A stretch of DNA of 64,000 nt from Oceanirhabdus seepicola (GCF_023684385.1 NZ_JAGSOJ010000002.1:930001-994000); one strand, 5' to 3'; positions 1 to 9,174 are shown, counted from the stretch's first letter. The notes: generated by a model from the letters alone, not told the origin. Numbers and translations are program-made.

Positions 1-1573
1 CTTGAACCTGCTCAGGAATGTGACCCATATCTCTAACAAATTCAGCTAGTTCAATAGCAGAATTAATGTCACTACCAGGGTGACTAGACATTAGATAAGG
101 CACAAGGTATTGCTTGCTACCTAATTTTTTGTTTATCTTAACATATTTATCTCTAAATTTTTCATATACAGCTTTACCTGGTTTGCCCATATGACATAAA
201 ACTTTATCGCTTATGTGTTCAGGTGCAACCTTAAGTTGACCGCTTATATGATGCTCACAAAGTTCATCAAAGAATTTTGTGTTTTTATCATGAATCAAAT
301 AATCATATCTTATTCCAGAGCGCACAAAAACTTTTTTAATCTTAGGGTGACTTCTTACTTCTCTAAGTATATTAAGATATTCACTGTGATCAATAATCAA
401 GTTTTTACAAGGTTTAGGGAAGAGACATTGTTTCTTTGTACATACTCCTTCAGTTACCTGTTTATTACATGCTACATTTCTGAAGTTAGCTGTAGGGCCT
501 CCGATATCATGAATATACCCTTTGAAATTTTCATCAGTGGTTATTAAATCAGCTTCAAGTATGATGGATTTTTCACTTCTTTTTTGAATAACTCTTCCTT
601 GATGGAAAGTAAGCGCACAGAATGAACATCCACCAAAACATCCTCTATGGCTGGTAATTGAAAAATTAATTTCCTTAATAGCAGGTATTCCACCCATTGA
701 TTCATAAACTGGATGATAATCACGTGCATAAGGTAGTGAATATACAAAATCCATCTCTTCAACTGTTAGCGGGAATTGAGGGGGATTCTGAATTATATAT
801 CTGTCACCATGTTTTTGAACAACAGCTCTGCCTTTTATGGCGTCCTGTTCGTAATACTCTAATTTAAAGCTTTCAGCATATTTATTTTTGTCATCAGCGC
901 ATTCTTCATAAGAGGGTACCTCTATATGACTATATTCTAAAGAGTCTAGGGAATTTTTAAGTAATACTGTCCCTCTAACATCTGTTATATCTTTTATAGA
1001 TTTACCATATGATAAAAGGTTTGATAACTCAATTACCGTTTTTTCGCCCATACCATAAAGTAACATATCAGCTTTTGAATCTAATAGTATGCTACGTCTA
1101 ACCTTGTTAGACCAATAATCATAATGAGCAAATCTTCTTAAACTACCTTCGATTCCACCTATTATAATAGGAACTTCGCTTTTAAAACATTCCCTTAGCT
1201 TATTGCAGTAAACAATAATTGCTCTATCTGGTCTGTGACCACGTTCGCCATTAGGTGAATATAAATCATTTTTACGGCGAATTTTGTTGACTGAATAATG
1301 ATTAACCATTGAATCGATGTTTCCTGAATTAACAAGGAAAGCATGTTTAGGTTTACCTAACTTCATAAAATCTTTTTTATCGCTCCAATCAGGCTGAGCG
1401 ATTATACCCACTGTAAAACCTTGTGATTCAAGAACTCTTGATATTATTGCTGTACCAAAAGATGGATGATCAACATATGCATCACCTGTAACAATTATAA
1501 AATCTAATTGATCTATATTTCTTTTTATTAAATCTTCTTTATTTATAGGAAGAAAATCTTCGCGTTTTTTCAT
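1..1573 (-). CDS. ygiQ: YgiQ family radical SAM protein (3' part beyond window)
   Basis: The reading frame starts at an ATG on the minus strand at 1573, preceded by GGAGGT, and runs open to the window edge (524 codons seen). The N-terminus [15 protein letters not shown], an internal [19 protein letters not shown] stretch and the radical SAM cysteine motif CFGGCSFC (around 600-650) are typical of the UPF0313/YgiQ family. These are [4Fe-4S]/SAM enzymes of unproven substrate, usually 600-700 residues, so the C-terminal part is missing here. It is divergent from the MgtE-like gene. The family call is strong; the function is unknown. Confidence 0.93.
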   Translation of the reverse strand, partial: MKKREDFLPINKEDLIKRNIDQLDFIIVTGDAYVDHPSFGTAIISRVLESQGFTVGIIAQPDWSDKKDFMKLGKPKHAFLVNSGNIDSMVNHYSVNKIRRKNDLYSPNGERGHRPDRAIIVYCNKLRECFKSEVPIIIGGIEGSLRRFAHYDYWSNKVRRSILLDSKADMLLYGMGEKTVIELSNLLSYGKSIKDITDVRGTVLLKNSLDSLEYSHIEVPSYEECADDKNKYAESFKLEYYEQDAIKGRAVVQKHGDRYIIQNPPQFPLTVEEMDFVYSLPYARDYHPVYESMGGIPAIKEINFSITSHRGCFGGCSFCALTFHQGRVIQKRSEKSIILEADLITTDENFKGYIHDIGGPTANFRNVACNKQVTEGVCTKKQCLFPKPCKNLIIDHSEYLNILREVRSHPKIKKVFVRSGIRYDYLIHDKNTKFFDELCEHHISGQLKVAPEHISDKVLCHMGKPGKAVYEKFRDKYVKINKKLGSKQYLVPYLMSSHPGSDINSAIELAEFVRDMGHIPEQVQ

Positions 1574-1672
1574 GGTCTATACCTCCAATACCATTTATCT
1601 TAACAAAAAAGATTCGCCTATTCAAATTAAATTAAAAATAATTTAAAAAATTCCGTTACATATAAATGAATT

Positions 1673-1746
1673 TATAATATAATGAAAGTATTAGAAGATA
1701 TATCATACTATAAATACATATGGTGAAATAACTATATGTATTTTTT
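1673..1746 (+). promoter_or_regulatory. Putative promoter and AT-rich hairpin at start of the MgtE-like leader
   Basis: A TATAAT at 1673-1678 is a candidate -10; no convincing -35 is seen. It is followed by a 10-bp AT-only stem (1712-1721 with 1734-1743) that runs into six T residues (1741-1746). This could be a weak terminator or simply leader structure. It lies upstream of the candidate leader peptide, which implies a 5' leader of about 235 nt. Confidence 0.4.
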
Positions 1747-1761
1747 GACGAGGTGAGTTTT

Positions 1762-1818
1762 ATGGACGCTGGTCCTGAATGGGTTATATGTAAAGACAAT
1801 TTAATATGGAGGAATTAG
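1762..1818 (+). CDS. Candidate 18-residue leader peptide upstream of MgtE-like gene
   Basis: A short frame, MDAGPEWVICKDNLIWRN, starts at an ATG with a good ribosome site (GAGGTGAG, 4-5 nt spacing) and ends at TAG 1816-1818. Its last codons overlap the GGAGGAA strand (1808-1814), which can pair with TTCCTCC (1900-1906). That puts a translating ribosome exactly where it could change downstream folding. The arrangement resembles the known leader peptides of Mg transporter genes (mgtL, corL of enterics), but no sequence similarity is claimed. Translation of this frame is inferred. Confidence 0.45.
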   Translation: MDAGPEWVICKDNLIWRN

Positions 1819-1920
1819 TCAATTCATTAATTTATAATTAAAAATATTTGCTTTAAATACTAGTGTTTTTAATTATGAATTAATGGGAAAATAGAACTGT
1901 TCCTCCTGGGGATAGGAGGA
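1808..1920 (+). promoter_or_regulatory. Mutually exclusive hairpins that can hide or free the MgtE-like ribosome site
   Basis: GGAGGAA (1808-1814) is complementary to TTCCTCC (1900-1906). Between them lies a long AT-rich inverted repeat (about 1820-1844 with 1863-1884). The same CCTCC can instead pair with the Shine-Dalgarno AGGAGG (1914-1919) of the downstream gene across a short loop. The two pairings exclude each other, which is the layout of a translational switch. The ligand or signal is unknown; Mg2+ is a guess from the downstream gene. Confidence 0.5.
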
Positions 1921-1926
1921 ATGGAA

Positions 1927-3195
1927 ATGAATAAGTTAACAAATTTTCACTTGAAGTCTATACTCAATAAGAAGGTTTATGATGAGTTTGATGAGGTAAT
2001 TGGGTACTTAATAGACATATATGTTTCAACTGATGAGGGATATCCAAGGGCAATTGGATATAAAATTAAAAATGAACGTGAAGTTGTAAATTGTGAATTT
2101 AAGAGTATTGATTTTTATGGAACAGTGGATAAAATTGAGATAAAAATAAAGGGTGTAAGAGAGATTATTCCAAGAAGTTACACATATTTACTATCTAAAA
2201 ATTTATTAAATAGAAAGATTGTAGATTTAAATGGAAAGAAAGTGGTTCATGTTGATGATTTAAGTTTAGCAATCATAGCAGGAGAAATTAGGGTTCTTGC
2301 TGTTGAATCAGGAATAGATTCAAAAGTAAGAGGAAAAAAGGTTAGAAAGCTATATTCTTGGATTTACAAGTTATTTTCAGAGAACAAAAAAGATAATATA
2401 GTATTATGGGATAGTGTTGAATCGCTAGAAATAGGGGAGGGCGGTCTTAAAGTAGCATATGCCTATGACAAATTGAAAAATTTGCACCCTGCTGATTTGG
2501 CAGATATATTAGAAGACTTGGATTCTGATTATAGAAATAGAATATTAGAAAATTTAGATATTGATTTAGCATCTGATATACTTGAAGAAATTGAACCTGA
2601 AATTCAAGTTGACATATTAAAAAATATTGACGATGTAAAAGCTCAGGAAATATTAGAAATAATGCCTAATGATGAGATTGCAGACATTCTAGAAGAAGTA
2701 GATGAGGAAACAGCAGAAGAAATACTTATGGGGTTTGAAAAAGAAGATCAGGAAGAAGTAAGATCTTTAATGAGATACGAAGACGATGTTATTGGAAGTA
2801 TAATGAACAAAGATTTTATTGCATTTAATATGGATTTAAAAGTCAGTGAAGTTATAGAAATACTTAAAGGAAGTAATCCGGAAGAGGAAGTGTGTTATTT
2901 TATTTTTATCATAGATGAAAATGGCAGATTACTTGGTGAAGTATCTCTTAGGGAGTTGCTTTTATCATCTAAGGAATGCAATATAAAAGAAATAATGAAT
3001 AAGGATATAAAAATTGCCAAGGATACAGATTCCATTGACGTTGCTGTTGAATTAGTGATAAAATATAGCATGAACACATTGCCTATTGTTGATGAGGCAG
3101 AAAGACTTTGTGGTATTGTTATTGTGAATGATGTAGTTGAAGAAGTATTATCTTCTTCTTGGAAAAAGAAATTAAAAAGAAGTGCGCAAGCATAA
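1927..3195 (+). CDS. PRC-barrel / MgtE N-domain / CBS protein without membrane part
   Basis: This 422-residue protein has two PRC-barrel-like segments (about 8-75 and 93-145), an MgtE N-type helical superhelix (about 185-288, repeated DILEEI/ILEEVDEE motifs) and two CBS domains (about 290-410). In MgtE channels, the N and CBS domains sense Mg2+ and gate the pore. Here the five-helix membrane domain is absent, so it is probably a cytosolic sensor or regulatory protein. The ATG at 1927 is preferred because AGGAGGA directly abuts the earlier ATG at 1921 and sits 6 nt from this one. The long leader suggests post-transcriptional control. The domain calls are good; the role is inferred. Confidence 0.8.
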   Translation: MNKLTNFHLKSILNKKVYDEFDEVIGYLIDIYVSTDEGYPRAIGYKIKNEREVVNCEFKSIDFYGTVDKIEIKIKGVREIIPRSYTYLLSKNLLNRKIVDLNGKKVVHVDDLSLAIIAGEIRVLAVESGIDSKVRGKKVRKLYSWIYKLFSENKKDNIVLWDSVESLEIGEGGLKVAYAYDKLKNLHPADLADILEDLDSDYRNRILENLDIDLASDILEEIEPEIQVDILKNIDDVKAQEILEIMPNDEIADILEEVDEETAEEILMGFEKEDQEEVRSLMRYEDDVIGSIMNKDFIAFNMDLKVSEVIEILKGSNPEEEVCYFIFIIDENGRLLGEVSLRELLLSSKECNIKEIMNKDIKIAKDTDSIDVAVELVIKYSMNTLPIVDEAERLCGIVIVNDVVEEVLSSSWKKKLKRSAQA

Positions 3196-3202
3196 TAAAT
3201 AC

Positions 3203-3240
3203 AAACTTAGCTTTATAGTGAGTAGAGCTAAGTTTATTTG
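3203..3240 (+). terminator. Terminator after MgtE-like gene
   Basis: A 10-bp perfect stem AAACTTAGCT / AGCTAAGTTT (3203-3212 with 3226-3235) is followed by a T-rich stretch, 8 nt after the stop codon. Confidence 0.6.
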
Positions 3241-3372
3241 TTTTATAAGATACATGAAATATAAGATATTTTTTCATGTAGTTCCTTTAGCTTACCATGG
3301 ACAAGCAGTTTGTTACATAGTAAGCTATTTTAAGAAAGAAACTCAAATTCTAAAAAAAATATACTATAAATA

Positions 3373-3434
3373 TGCAACTAAATATTTTAACTAAACGTAT
3401 ATTAAGTAGAACTTGAGGAAAAAAGTACAAGTTC
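3373..3434 (+). promoter_or_regulatory. Candidate ECF-type promoter and 5' hairpin of the sigma gene
   Basis: TGCAAC (3373-3378) and CGTA (3396-3399) are spaced 17 bp apart. They resemble the TGAAAC-N16-CGTA pattern of Bacillus ECF promoters, so the sigma factor may activate its own operon. A 7-bp stem GAACTTG/CAAGTTC (3409-3415 with 3428-3434) ends just before the AGGAGG ribosome site. Both calls are by eye. Confidence 0.35.
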
Positions 3435-3448
3435 AGGAGGTACATTGA

Positions 3449-3979
3449 ATGACAATGAATTCGGATATGTTGTTTGAAAAATTATATGATACTTATTATA
3501 GTGGGGTGTATAGGTACATATTTGCTGCAGTGAAAGACAAGTGGAATGCTGAAGATATCATATCAAATGTATTTACCAACATATATAAACATAAAGATAA
3601 AATCATAACTGTAGAAGAAAGCAAAAATTGGGTATTCAAAATTGCACATAACGCTATAATAGATTTTTATAGAAAAAATAGTAAGATAATCCCTATAGAA
3701 GAATTTCTTGATAGAGGAAGTGAAGAGTCGGGATATGAAGACGTTCTTGTGAAGGACGAATTTAAACCTATCAGGAGCATAATTGATGATTTGCCAAGGG
3801 AAACCAGGGAAATGATTTATTTGAGATATTATGGTGGATTAAAATATAGAGAAATAGCTTCTGCAATAAATACCCCGGAGAATACGGTGAAATCAGTAAT
3901 ATCAAGGACTATTAAAAAGATAAGGAAGATATACGATACTAGTACAGGAGGTGTGATAAATGAACGCAGAAAAGTTTGA
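3449..3979 (+). CDS. ECF-type RNA polymerase sigma factor
   Basis: A 176-residue protein with sigma-70 region 2 (about 8-75, including DKWNAEDIISNVF) and a region 4 helix-turn-helix (about 118-165, including YREIASAINTPENTVKSVISR), but no regions 1 or 3: the ECF layout. It would direct RNA polymerase to a small stress regulon. The ATG at 3449 lies 8 nt after AGGAGG. The stop overlaps the start of the next gene by 20 bp, which fits co-translation of sigma and its anti-sigma partner. The signal and regulon are unknown. Confidence 0.92.
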   Translation: MTMNSDMLFEKLYDTYYSGVYRYIFAAVKDKWNAEDIISNVFTNIYKHKDKIITVEESKNWVFKIAHNAIIDFYRKNSKIIPIEEFLDRGSEESGYEDVLVKDEFKPIRSIIDDLPRETREMIYLRYYGGLKYREIASAINTPENTVKSVISRTIKKIRKIYDTSTGGVINERRKV

Positions 3980-5414
3980 TATTGAGAAAATGCTTGAAGC
4001 AGATGCTGAGTCAATAGAAATTGATCTAGATTTTAAAGCAAAACTTAAGGCTAATATCATGAAAAATAATTCAAGCTTTGAAAATAATAATATTATTGAC
4101 TTTAATGCGAAGACAAGTGGAGAAAATGTTAATAAATCTAAGGATATTAAGTTTTACAGAAAATACTTAAAGATTGCTTCTAGTTTTGCAATTGTTGGGT
4201 TAATTGGTTTTAGAGTTGGAGTAGGTGGTCTGGGGTTTGCTAAGGTGGATAATCCTAAAGATATAGAGGTGGTTCAATTAGAAGTATTAGCTGTATCTGA
4301 TAAAAGTAAAGCTGCGTCAGCTGACAAAAGTAACAATCCTAGTGTTGAAGATGAAATTGATAATGATGTAAAAGAAGTGGCAATAAATTCGGGAAATGAA
4401 GATGCTCATGCAGATAAAGATACTAAAAGTAATAACATTAACGGTGATGATAAGGTGGTAGATGAAAAACCTACAACTGAAAATAATCCTGAAGATGTGG
4501 AAAGAGTAAAAGAAAAGTTTGATAATCAACCTGATGAAAGTAATAATAATGTTGTTGCAACGGTACCTGATAATAGTGAAAAAGTAGAAAATCCAAAACT
4601 TAATATAGATGAAAATCATAATGATGTGATTAAAAATCAGGAGGGTATACATTATACTTCACCAAATTCATCGTCTGAAGAAAAAGAAAAGGATACGATG
4701 CTAGTTTCTTATGGTGAAGAAAAGAATTTAGATTTGTATTGTGGAACTTTATCAACAACAGAAGATGAAGAAGTTATCATACAAGATAATAAAGTTTTTA
4801 TTAAAAATGAAGATTTAGAAGAGTTGATTTTTACTCAGGAAGATAATTATCAATTAATAGGAATTAAAAAAGTAAATGATAGTGAAGTTTTATTGTATAA
4901 AGGTTTATTAGGAGACCAAGAAAATAAAACATATCAATTATCTAAATTAAATATTTCTTCAAAGAATGAAAAGTTACTTGTAGTAGAAGCTAATAGTATA
5001 TCAGTAAACAATACATATGATAAATTAGCATTTGAAATTAACAATGACATAGTAATTAAAGATATTGAAACAGAAAAAGAAGAAAAGACTTTACAAGGGG
5101 AAAATATTGCTTGGTCACCAGATGGAAAATATCTAAGTTATGTGAAAATAGTTCAAGAGAAGGAAGAGGGAGAAAAAATCAAGACTTATTCTTCATTAGT
5201 TGTATATAATTTTGAAGAAAATAAAGAAATTCCTCTAACTGAAAATGAATTAATTGTTAAAAATGATGAAGAACTCATAGGAACGTACAAATATGGAGAA
5301 AATCTATGGAGTAATGATAATGAGTGTATATATGTTGTTAGAGATAATATTAGTATAATGAGAGATACTGATGGAAATAAAAAACAAGTAATAAAATTAA
5401 CTTTTAAGAAATAG
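3960..5414 (+). CDS. Putative membrane-bound anti-sigma factor with propeller-like outer domain
   Basis: A 484-residue protein with a short N-terminal cytoplasmic part (1-65), one membrane segment (about 70-92, broken by one Arg), then a long Asn/Asp/Glu/Lys-rich linker (about 100-235). The C-terminal domain (about 240-484) contains IAWSPDGKYLSYV, as in TolB/WD40-like propellers. Its 20-bp overlap with the ECF gene and its topology suggest it holds the sigma factor at the membrane and senses an outside signal. No zinc-binding ZAS motif (HxxxCxxC) is seen. The anti-sigma role rests on context. Confidence 0.7.
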   Translation: MNAEKFDIEKMLEADAESIEIDLDFKAKLKANIMKNNSSFENNNIIDFNAKTSGENVNKSKDIKFYRKYLKIASSFAIVGLIGFRVGVGGLGFAKVDNPKDIEVVQLEVLAVSDKSKAASADKSNNPSVEDEIDNDVKEVAINSGNEDAHADKDTKSNNINGDDKVVDEKPTTENNPEDVERVKEKFDNQPDESNNNVVATVPDNSEKVENPKLNIDENHNDVIKNQEGIHYTSPNSSSEEKEKDTMLVSYGEEKNLDLYCGTLSTTEDEEVIIQDNKVFIKNEDLEELIFTQEDNYQLIGIKKVNDSEVLLYKGLLGDQENKTYQLSKLNISSKNEKLLVVEANSISVNNTYDKLAFEINNDIVIKDIETEKEEKTLQGENIAWSPDGKYLSYVKIVQEKEEGEKIKTYSSLVVYNFEENKEIPLTENELIVKNDEELIGTYKYGENLWSNDNECIYVVRDNISIMRDTDGNKKQVIKLTFKK

Positions 5415-5424
5415 TTTGGAAATT

Positions 5425-5450
5425 AATGGTGAGTCTTTCGACTCACCATT
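5425..5450. terminator. Bidirectional hairpin between convergent genes
   Basis: A perfect 11-bp stem AATGGTGAGTC / GACTCACCATT with a TTTC loop lies between the anti-sigma gene and the opposite-strand M42 peptidase. The T-run is weak on both sides. Confidence 0.6.
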
Positions 5451-5527
5451 GAATTTGTATAGTTGTAATGTTTTCGTAACCTATTATAAAAATAAGTATT
5501 TTATAATTAACTTATTAACTTTGTTAA

Positions 5528-6565
5528 TTATTTTTGAGAATATTCTATAATCAGTTGAAGAGTGGCGTGGATTGAATCCATATGAGTTCTTTCATATCCA
5601 TGTGAAGCAAATACTCCAGGACCGATTAGTGCTGTTCGGATGTCCCAACCAGCTCTTAGTGCTGCTGAAGCATCAGAACCATAGTATGGATAAATATCCA
5701 GCTTGTAAGGAACATTATTGTCTTTGCATATATTGACTAAAGTTTTTCTAAGATCTAAATCATATGGTCCAGAAGAGTCTTTAGCACAAATGCAACAATG
5801 ATATTCTGTAGAATTTTGATTTGGACCAGGACAACCCATATCTACTGCAATGAATTCCTTTGTATTCTCAGGAATAGCAGCTGAGGAACCATGTCCAACT
5901 TCTTCATAATTGCTAATAAAGAAGTTAATTGTTCTTTGAGGAATTATATTATTGCTTTTTAAGTGATACATGCTATAAAGTAGAATTGCAATGCTTGCTT
6001 TATCGTCAAGATGTCTGGATTTTACAAAACCAGATTTAGTTATAATTGTTCTACTATCAAAGCAAATGAAATCGCCAATTGAGATGCCTAGTTTTTCGGT
6101 ATCTTCTTTAGAAAATATTTTTTCATCAATAACTACTTCCATGTTTTCAGGAATTCTTTTAAGTTCACGGGCATCATTACCGCTTATGTGAACAGAAGGT
6201 TTTACAGTTTGAATAGTTCCAGTGAAAGTTTCTCCTTCAACTGTTTCTATAGTACAATTTTCGCCTTCTATAGAATTCATCATGTATCCTCCAAGAGGAG
6301 TGATTTCAAGTGTTCCTGATGAATTAATACTTTTAACCATTGCTCCTAATGTGTCAACATGAGCAGAAAATGTTATACCGTTATCCAAATCATTACCTTG
6401 GATAGTTGCGATAAGTGCACCTTTGTTAGTTTTTTTATAAGTGATACCTAAAGAATCAAGTTCTTTTGAGATATAATCTATTACCTTGTGTGTATAACCA
6501 GTAGGGCTAGGTAATGTTAAAATATCTTTTAAATACGTATGTAGTTTTTCGTTGTTTATATTCAT
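5528..6565 (-). CDS. M42 family metallopeptidase (aminopeptidase/glucanase-like)
   Basis: A 345-residue protein of usual M42 length. The dinuclear metal motifs are visible: AHVDTLG (His69), HLDDKAS (Asp187), the catalytic EEVGHGS pair (Glu221/Glu222), AVDMG (Asp242) and THMDS (His328). M42 enzymes form large tetrahedral cytosolic complexes that trim N-terminal residues from peptides, useful to an amino-acid fermenter. The ATG at 6565 follows AAAGGAGG at a somewhat long spacing. It is a single gene, convergent with the sigma operon and divergent from the vanW-like gene. Confidence 0.93.
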   Translation of the reverse strand: MNINNEKLHTYLKDILTLPSPTGYTHKVIDYISKELDSLGITYKKTNKGALIATIQGNDLDNGITFSAHVDTLGAMVKSINSSGTLEITPLGGYMMNSIEGENCTIETVEGETFTGTIQTVKPSVHISGNDARELKRIPENMEVVIDEKIFSKEDTEKLGISIGDFICFDSRTIITKSGFVKSRHLDDKASIAILLYSMYHLKSNNIIPQRTINFFISNYEEVGHGSSAAIPENTKEFIAVDMGCPGPNQNSTEYHCCICAKDSSGPYDLDLRKTLVNICKDNNVPYKLDIYPYYGSDASAALRAGWDIRTALIGPGVFASHGYERTHMDSIHATLQLIIEYSQK

Positions 6566-6654
6566 ATTTATATTTAAACCTCCTTTTTGTTTAGTTTATT
6601 TTAACATGAAGTATAAGAGGATGTCATCTTAATATTTAATAGGTGGTGGATTGA

Positions 6655-8037
6655 TTGAAAAAAAAGAGTTTTATAATAATGTTATTGTTAATTGTGTTAG
6701 GTGGAACTTCTTTTGGAAGTTATATGTATTTCCAAACGCAAGAATGGGATGATAAAATTTATAGTGGTATTTCGGTAATGGATGTGGATTTGAGTGGCTT
6801 AACTGCTGATGAAGCTAGAAGTAAACTGGTTGATGCTTTTGAAAATAAAATTTTGAAAAAAGAGTTGACGATTAAAGCAGAAGATAAAGAGTATTTGTTA
6901 ACATATGAAGAGTTAAAGGCAAAATTTAATATAGATAAAACTGTTGAAAAAGCAATGTCTTTTGGAAAAACTCTTTCTCTTTTCGAAAAATTTAAAATAA
7001 GAAATAATAATAATGATATAAACTTGGAAATGGAATTTGATTATGACGAGAGTGTAATTGATGAGATTATTTCAAAAATGAAGAGTAAATTTGATCAGGA
7101 ACCGGTAAATTCTAAAATAACAATGGCGAAGAGTGGAGAATTCTTTGTTAGTCCTGAGCAGATAGGAAAAGAACTTGATCATGTGAAATTAAAAGAAAAT
7201 GTAATAGCTAATATAAATGCGAATTTTAACGAAGATAAGATTACCATAGAAGCTCCAGTTATAACTAAAAATCCGGAAATTAGAGAAACAGTTCTAAAGG
7301 GTATAAATACTAAGGTAGCAGAAGCAAAAACTAGTTTTAAAACATCTGGTTCTGGAAGATCTGCTAATGTAGCAATAGCAACAAAAAGTTTAAATAATGT
7401 ACTTCTTATGCCTGGAGAGCAATTTAGTTTTAATGAGGTAGTTGGTGAGAGAACAGCTGAAAGAGGTTATCAAACGTCAAAGGTTATAATCAATAATGAA
7501 CTTGTGGATGGTATTGGTGGAGGAATATGCCAAGTATCAACGACATTGTATCATGCAGTAATGAAGATGGGGCTTGGATTTGTAGAAAGAATGAATCATA
7601 CATTACCTTCTAGTTATTCTGAATTAGGACAAGATGCTACTGTAGCGTGGGATTACTTGGACTACAAATTTGTAAATACATTGGATTATCCTATTTTCAT
7701 AGAAGGATATACAAAAAATAAAGAGATTTTTATAAATGTGTATTCAAATTCTTCAATTAAGAATGGAGAATATGTAATGGTGAGTAAAGTTGTAGAGGTT
7801 CTAGAGCCAACTGTGAAAAAAATTGAAGATCCAACGTTATATGTAGGAGAAGAAGTGGTTGTTAAGAGGCCGATAACTGGTTATATAGTTGAGGTGTATA
7901 GAGAATTTAGACAAGATGGAAAACTTATTAATAAGGAATTTATATCAAAAGATAGATACCAAGTGGTTAATGGTGAGACTAAGATTGGAACAAAGATAAA
8001 AGAAGATGAAAGTCAAACGGCAAGCTCTAGTATATAA
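6655..8037 (+). CDS. VanW family protein with peptidoglycan-binding-like domain
   Basis: A 460-residue protein that starts at TTG 6655 behind AGGTGGTGGA. It has an N-terminal membrane anchor (about 5-25), a YoaR-type PG_binding_4 region (about 60-205), a VanW domain (about 220-350, with MPGEQFSFNEVVG and GGGICQVSTTLYHA), and a C-terminal G5-like segment (about 360-440). Such proteins sit outside the membrane of Gram-positive bacteria and are linked to the cell wall; the catalytic role of VanW is unsettled. It is monocistronic with its own terminator. Confidence 0.9.
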   Translation: MKKKSFIIMLLLIVLGGTSFGSYMYFQTQEWDDKIYSGISVMDVDLSGLTADEARSKLVDAFENKILKKELTIKAEDKEYLLTYEELKAKFNIDKTVEKAMSFGKTLSLFEKFKIRNNNNDINLEMEFDYDESVIDEIISKMKSKFDQEPVNSKITMAKSGEFFVSPEQIGKELDHVKLKENVIANINANFNEDKITIEAPVITKNPEIRETVLKGINTKVAEAKTSFKTSGSGRSANVAIATKSLNNVLLMPGEQFSFNEVVGERTAERGYQTSKVIINNELVDGIGGGICQVSTTLYHAVMKMGLGFVERMNHTLPSSYSELGQDATVAWDYLDYKFVNTLDYPIFIEGYTKNKEIFINVYSNSSIKNGEYVMVSKVVEVLEPTVKKIEDPTLYVGEEVVVKRPITGYIVEVYREFRQDGKLINKEFISKDRYQVVNGETKIGTKIKEDESQTASSSI

Positions 8038-8098
8038 AAACACTCTAAAGACAGAAAACAGAGTGAAAACAATATATTGTAACTTTGTCAACAAACTC

Positions 8099-8123
8099 AA
8101 CACCCTTGTAGGGTGTTTTTTTT
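8099..8123 (+). terminator. Terminator after vanW-like gene
   Basis: Stem AACACCC / GGGTGTT (8099-8105 with 8111-8117) with a 5-nt loop, followed by T residues to 8123. Confidence 0.85.
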
Positions 8124-8221
8124 ATTTTGTAAAATATTCAGAATAATGAATGAAATTTGCTCGTAAGATGTATAATATGGTAAAATATAATAATAAAAGA
8201 AAAAATGGGAGGAGAAGCAAT

Positions 8222-9160
8222 ATGGCTAAAAGGGAATTGATTGAAGAAGTTATAAACAATATTGGAAAAGTTATAATTGGTAAGAATGATGTAATTGAGA
8301 AAGTTATGTTAGGGATGTTGTGTAATGGACATATTCTCATAGAGGATACACCCGGTGTGGGAAAAACTATGTTAGTTAAAGCTATCTCTAAAAGTTTTGG
8401 ATTAGATTTTAACAGAGTACAATTTACACCTGATTTACTGCCTTCTGATATAACAGGAATATCAATTTATAATCAAAAAACAAGAGAATTCGAATTTAGA
8501 AAAGGTCCTATTTTTACTAATTTATTATTAGGAGATGAAATAAACAGAACCTCGCCAAAGACGCAAGCTGCTTTGTTGGAAGCTATGGAAGAAAAACAGG
8601 TTTCTGAAGGTGGGAAAACATATGAGTTAAATGAACCGTTTCTTGTTATTGCAACTCAGAATCCTATTGACAATGAAGGCACATATAGATTGCCTGAAGC
8701 ACAACTTGACAGATTTATAATGAAAATATCAATGGGCTATCCTACACAAGGATATGAGGTTCAAATATTGAAGGATTATAAGGAAAGAAATCCAATTGAA
8801 GAAATTGGAGTGGTTTGTTCTAAGGATAAGTTGATTGAAATGCAAGAGATGGTTAAAAAAGTTAAAGTGAAAGATGAGATTTTTGAATATATAGTCAGAA
8901 TAGTTTCGAATTCACGTAGTGATGAAGCTGTTATTATGGGAGCTAGTACAAGAGCTGCGTTATATCTTATGAAAATAGCCAGTGCTAATGCTTTTATTGA
9001 AGGAAGAGATTATGTAACTACTGATGATGTAAAAAAACATGTGTATGAAGTGTTAGCGCATAGAATATTGATTTCTCCATCAGCAAAGGCTAATGGACTC
9101 ACTGCTAGAACGGTAATAAAAAAAATATTAGATAGAACTGTAGCACCAAAAATTATTTAA
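8222..9160 (+). CDS. MoxR-type AAA+ ATPase (first locus)
   Basis: A 312-residue MoxR ATPase with Walker A EDTPGVGKT (about 41-49), Walker B LLLGDEIN, and the ATQNPIDNEGTYRLPEAQLDRF segment of the family. The ATG at 8222 is chosen because GGGAGGAG precedes it; an in-frame ATG at 8150 has no ribosome site. MoxR proteins act as chaperone-like ATPases with DUF58 and vWA or transglutaminase partners, and that is the order here. It starts a three-gene operon. The second MoxR (55205) uses mainly CAG for Gln whereas this one uses mainly CAA. Confidence 0.93.
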   Translation: MAKRELIEEVINNIGKVIIGKNDVIEKVMLGMLCNGHILIEDTPGVGKTMLVKAISKSFGLDFNRVQFTPDLLPSDITGISIYNQKTREFEFRKGPIFTNLLLGDEINRTSPKTQAALLEAMEEKQVSEGGKTYELNEPFLVIATQNPIDNEGTYRLPEAQLDRFIMKISMGYPTQGYEVQILKDYKERNPIEEIGVVCSKDKLIEMQEMVKKVKVKDEIFEYIVRIVSNSRSDEAVIMGASTRAALYLMKIASANAFIEGRDYVTTDDVKKHVYEVLAHRILISPSAKANGLTARTVIKKILDRTVAPKII

Positions 9161-9174
9161 TATAAGGAGCCGTT

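Noticed and set aside
1741..1800. M-box-like similarity (AGGTGAGTTTTATGGACGCT) before the MgtE-like gene
   Set aside because: Only a short stretch resembles the 3' part of the Mg2+ riboswitch; the conserved 5' part and the CGUCGAAAGACG-like core are absent, and the stretch is better explained as a ribosome site and leader start.
3182..3394. 70-residue frame after the MgtE-like gene
   Set aside because: It overlaps the gene end and the terminator stem, has no ribosome site and reads as low-complexity hydrophobic sequence.
4317..4652. 111-residue frame antisense to the anti-sigma linker
   Set aside because: It mirrors the Asn/Asp/Lys-rich linker and gives an Ile/Phe-rich artefact without a ribosome site.
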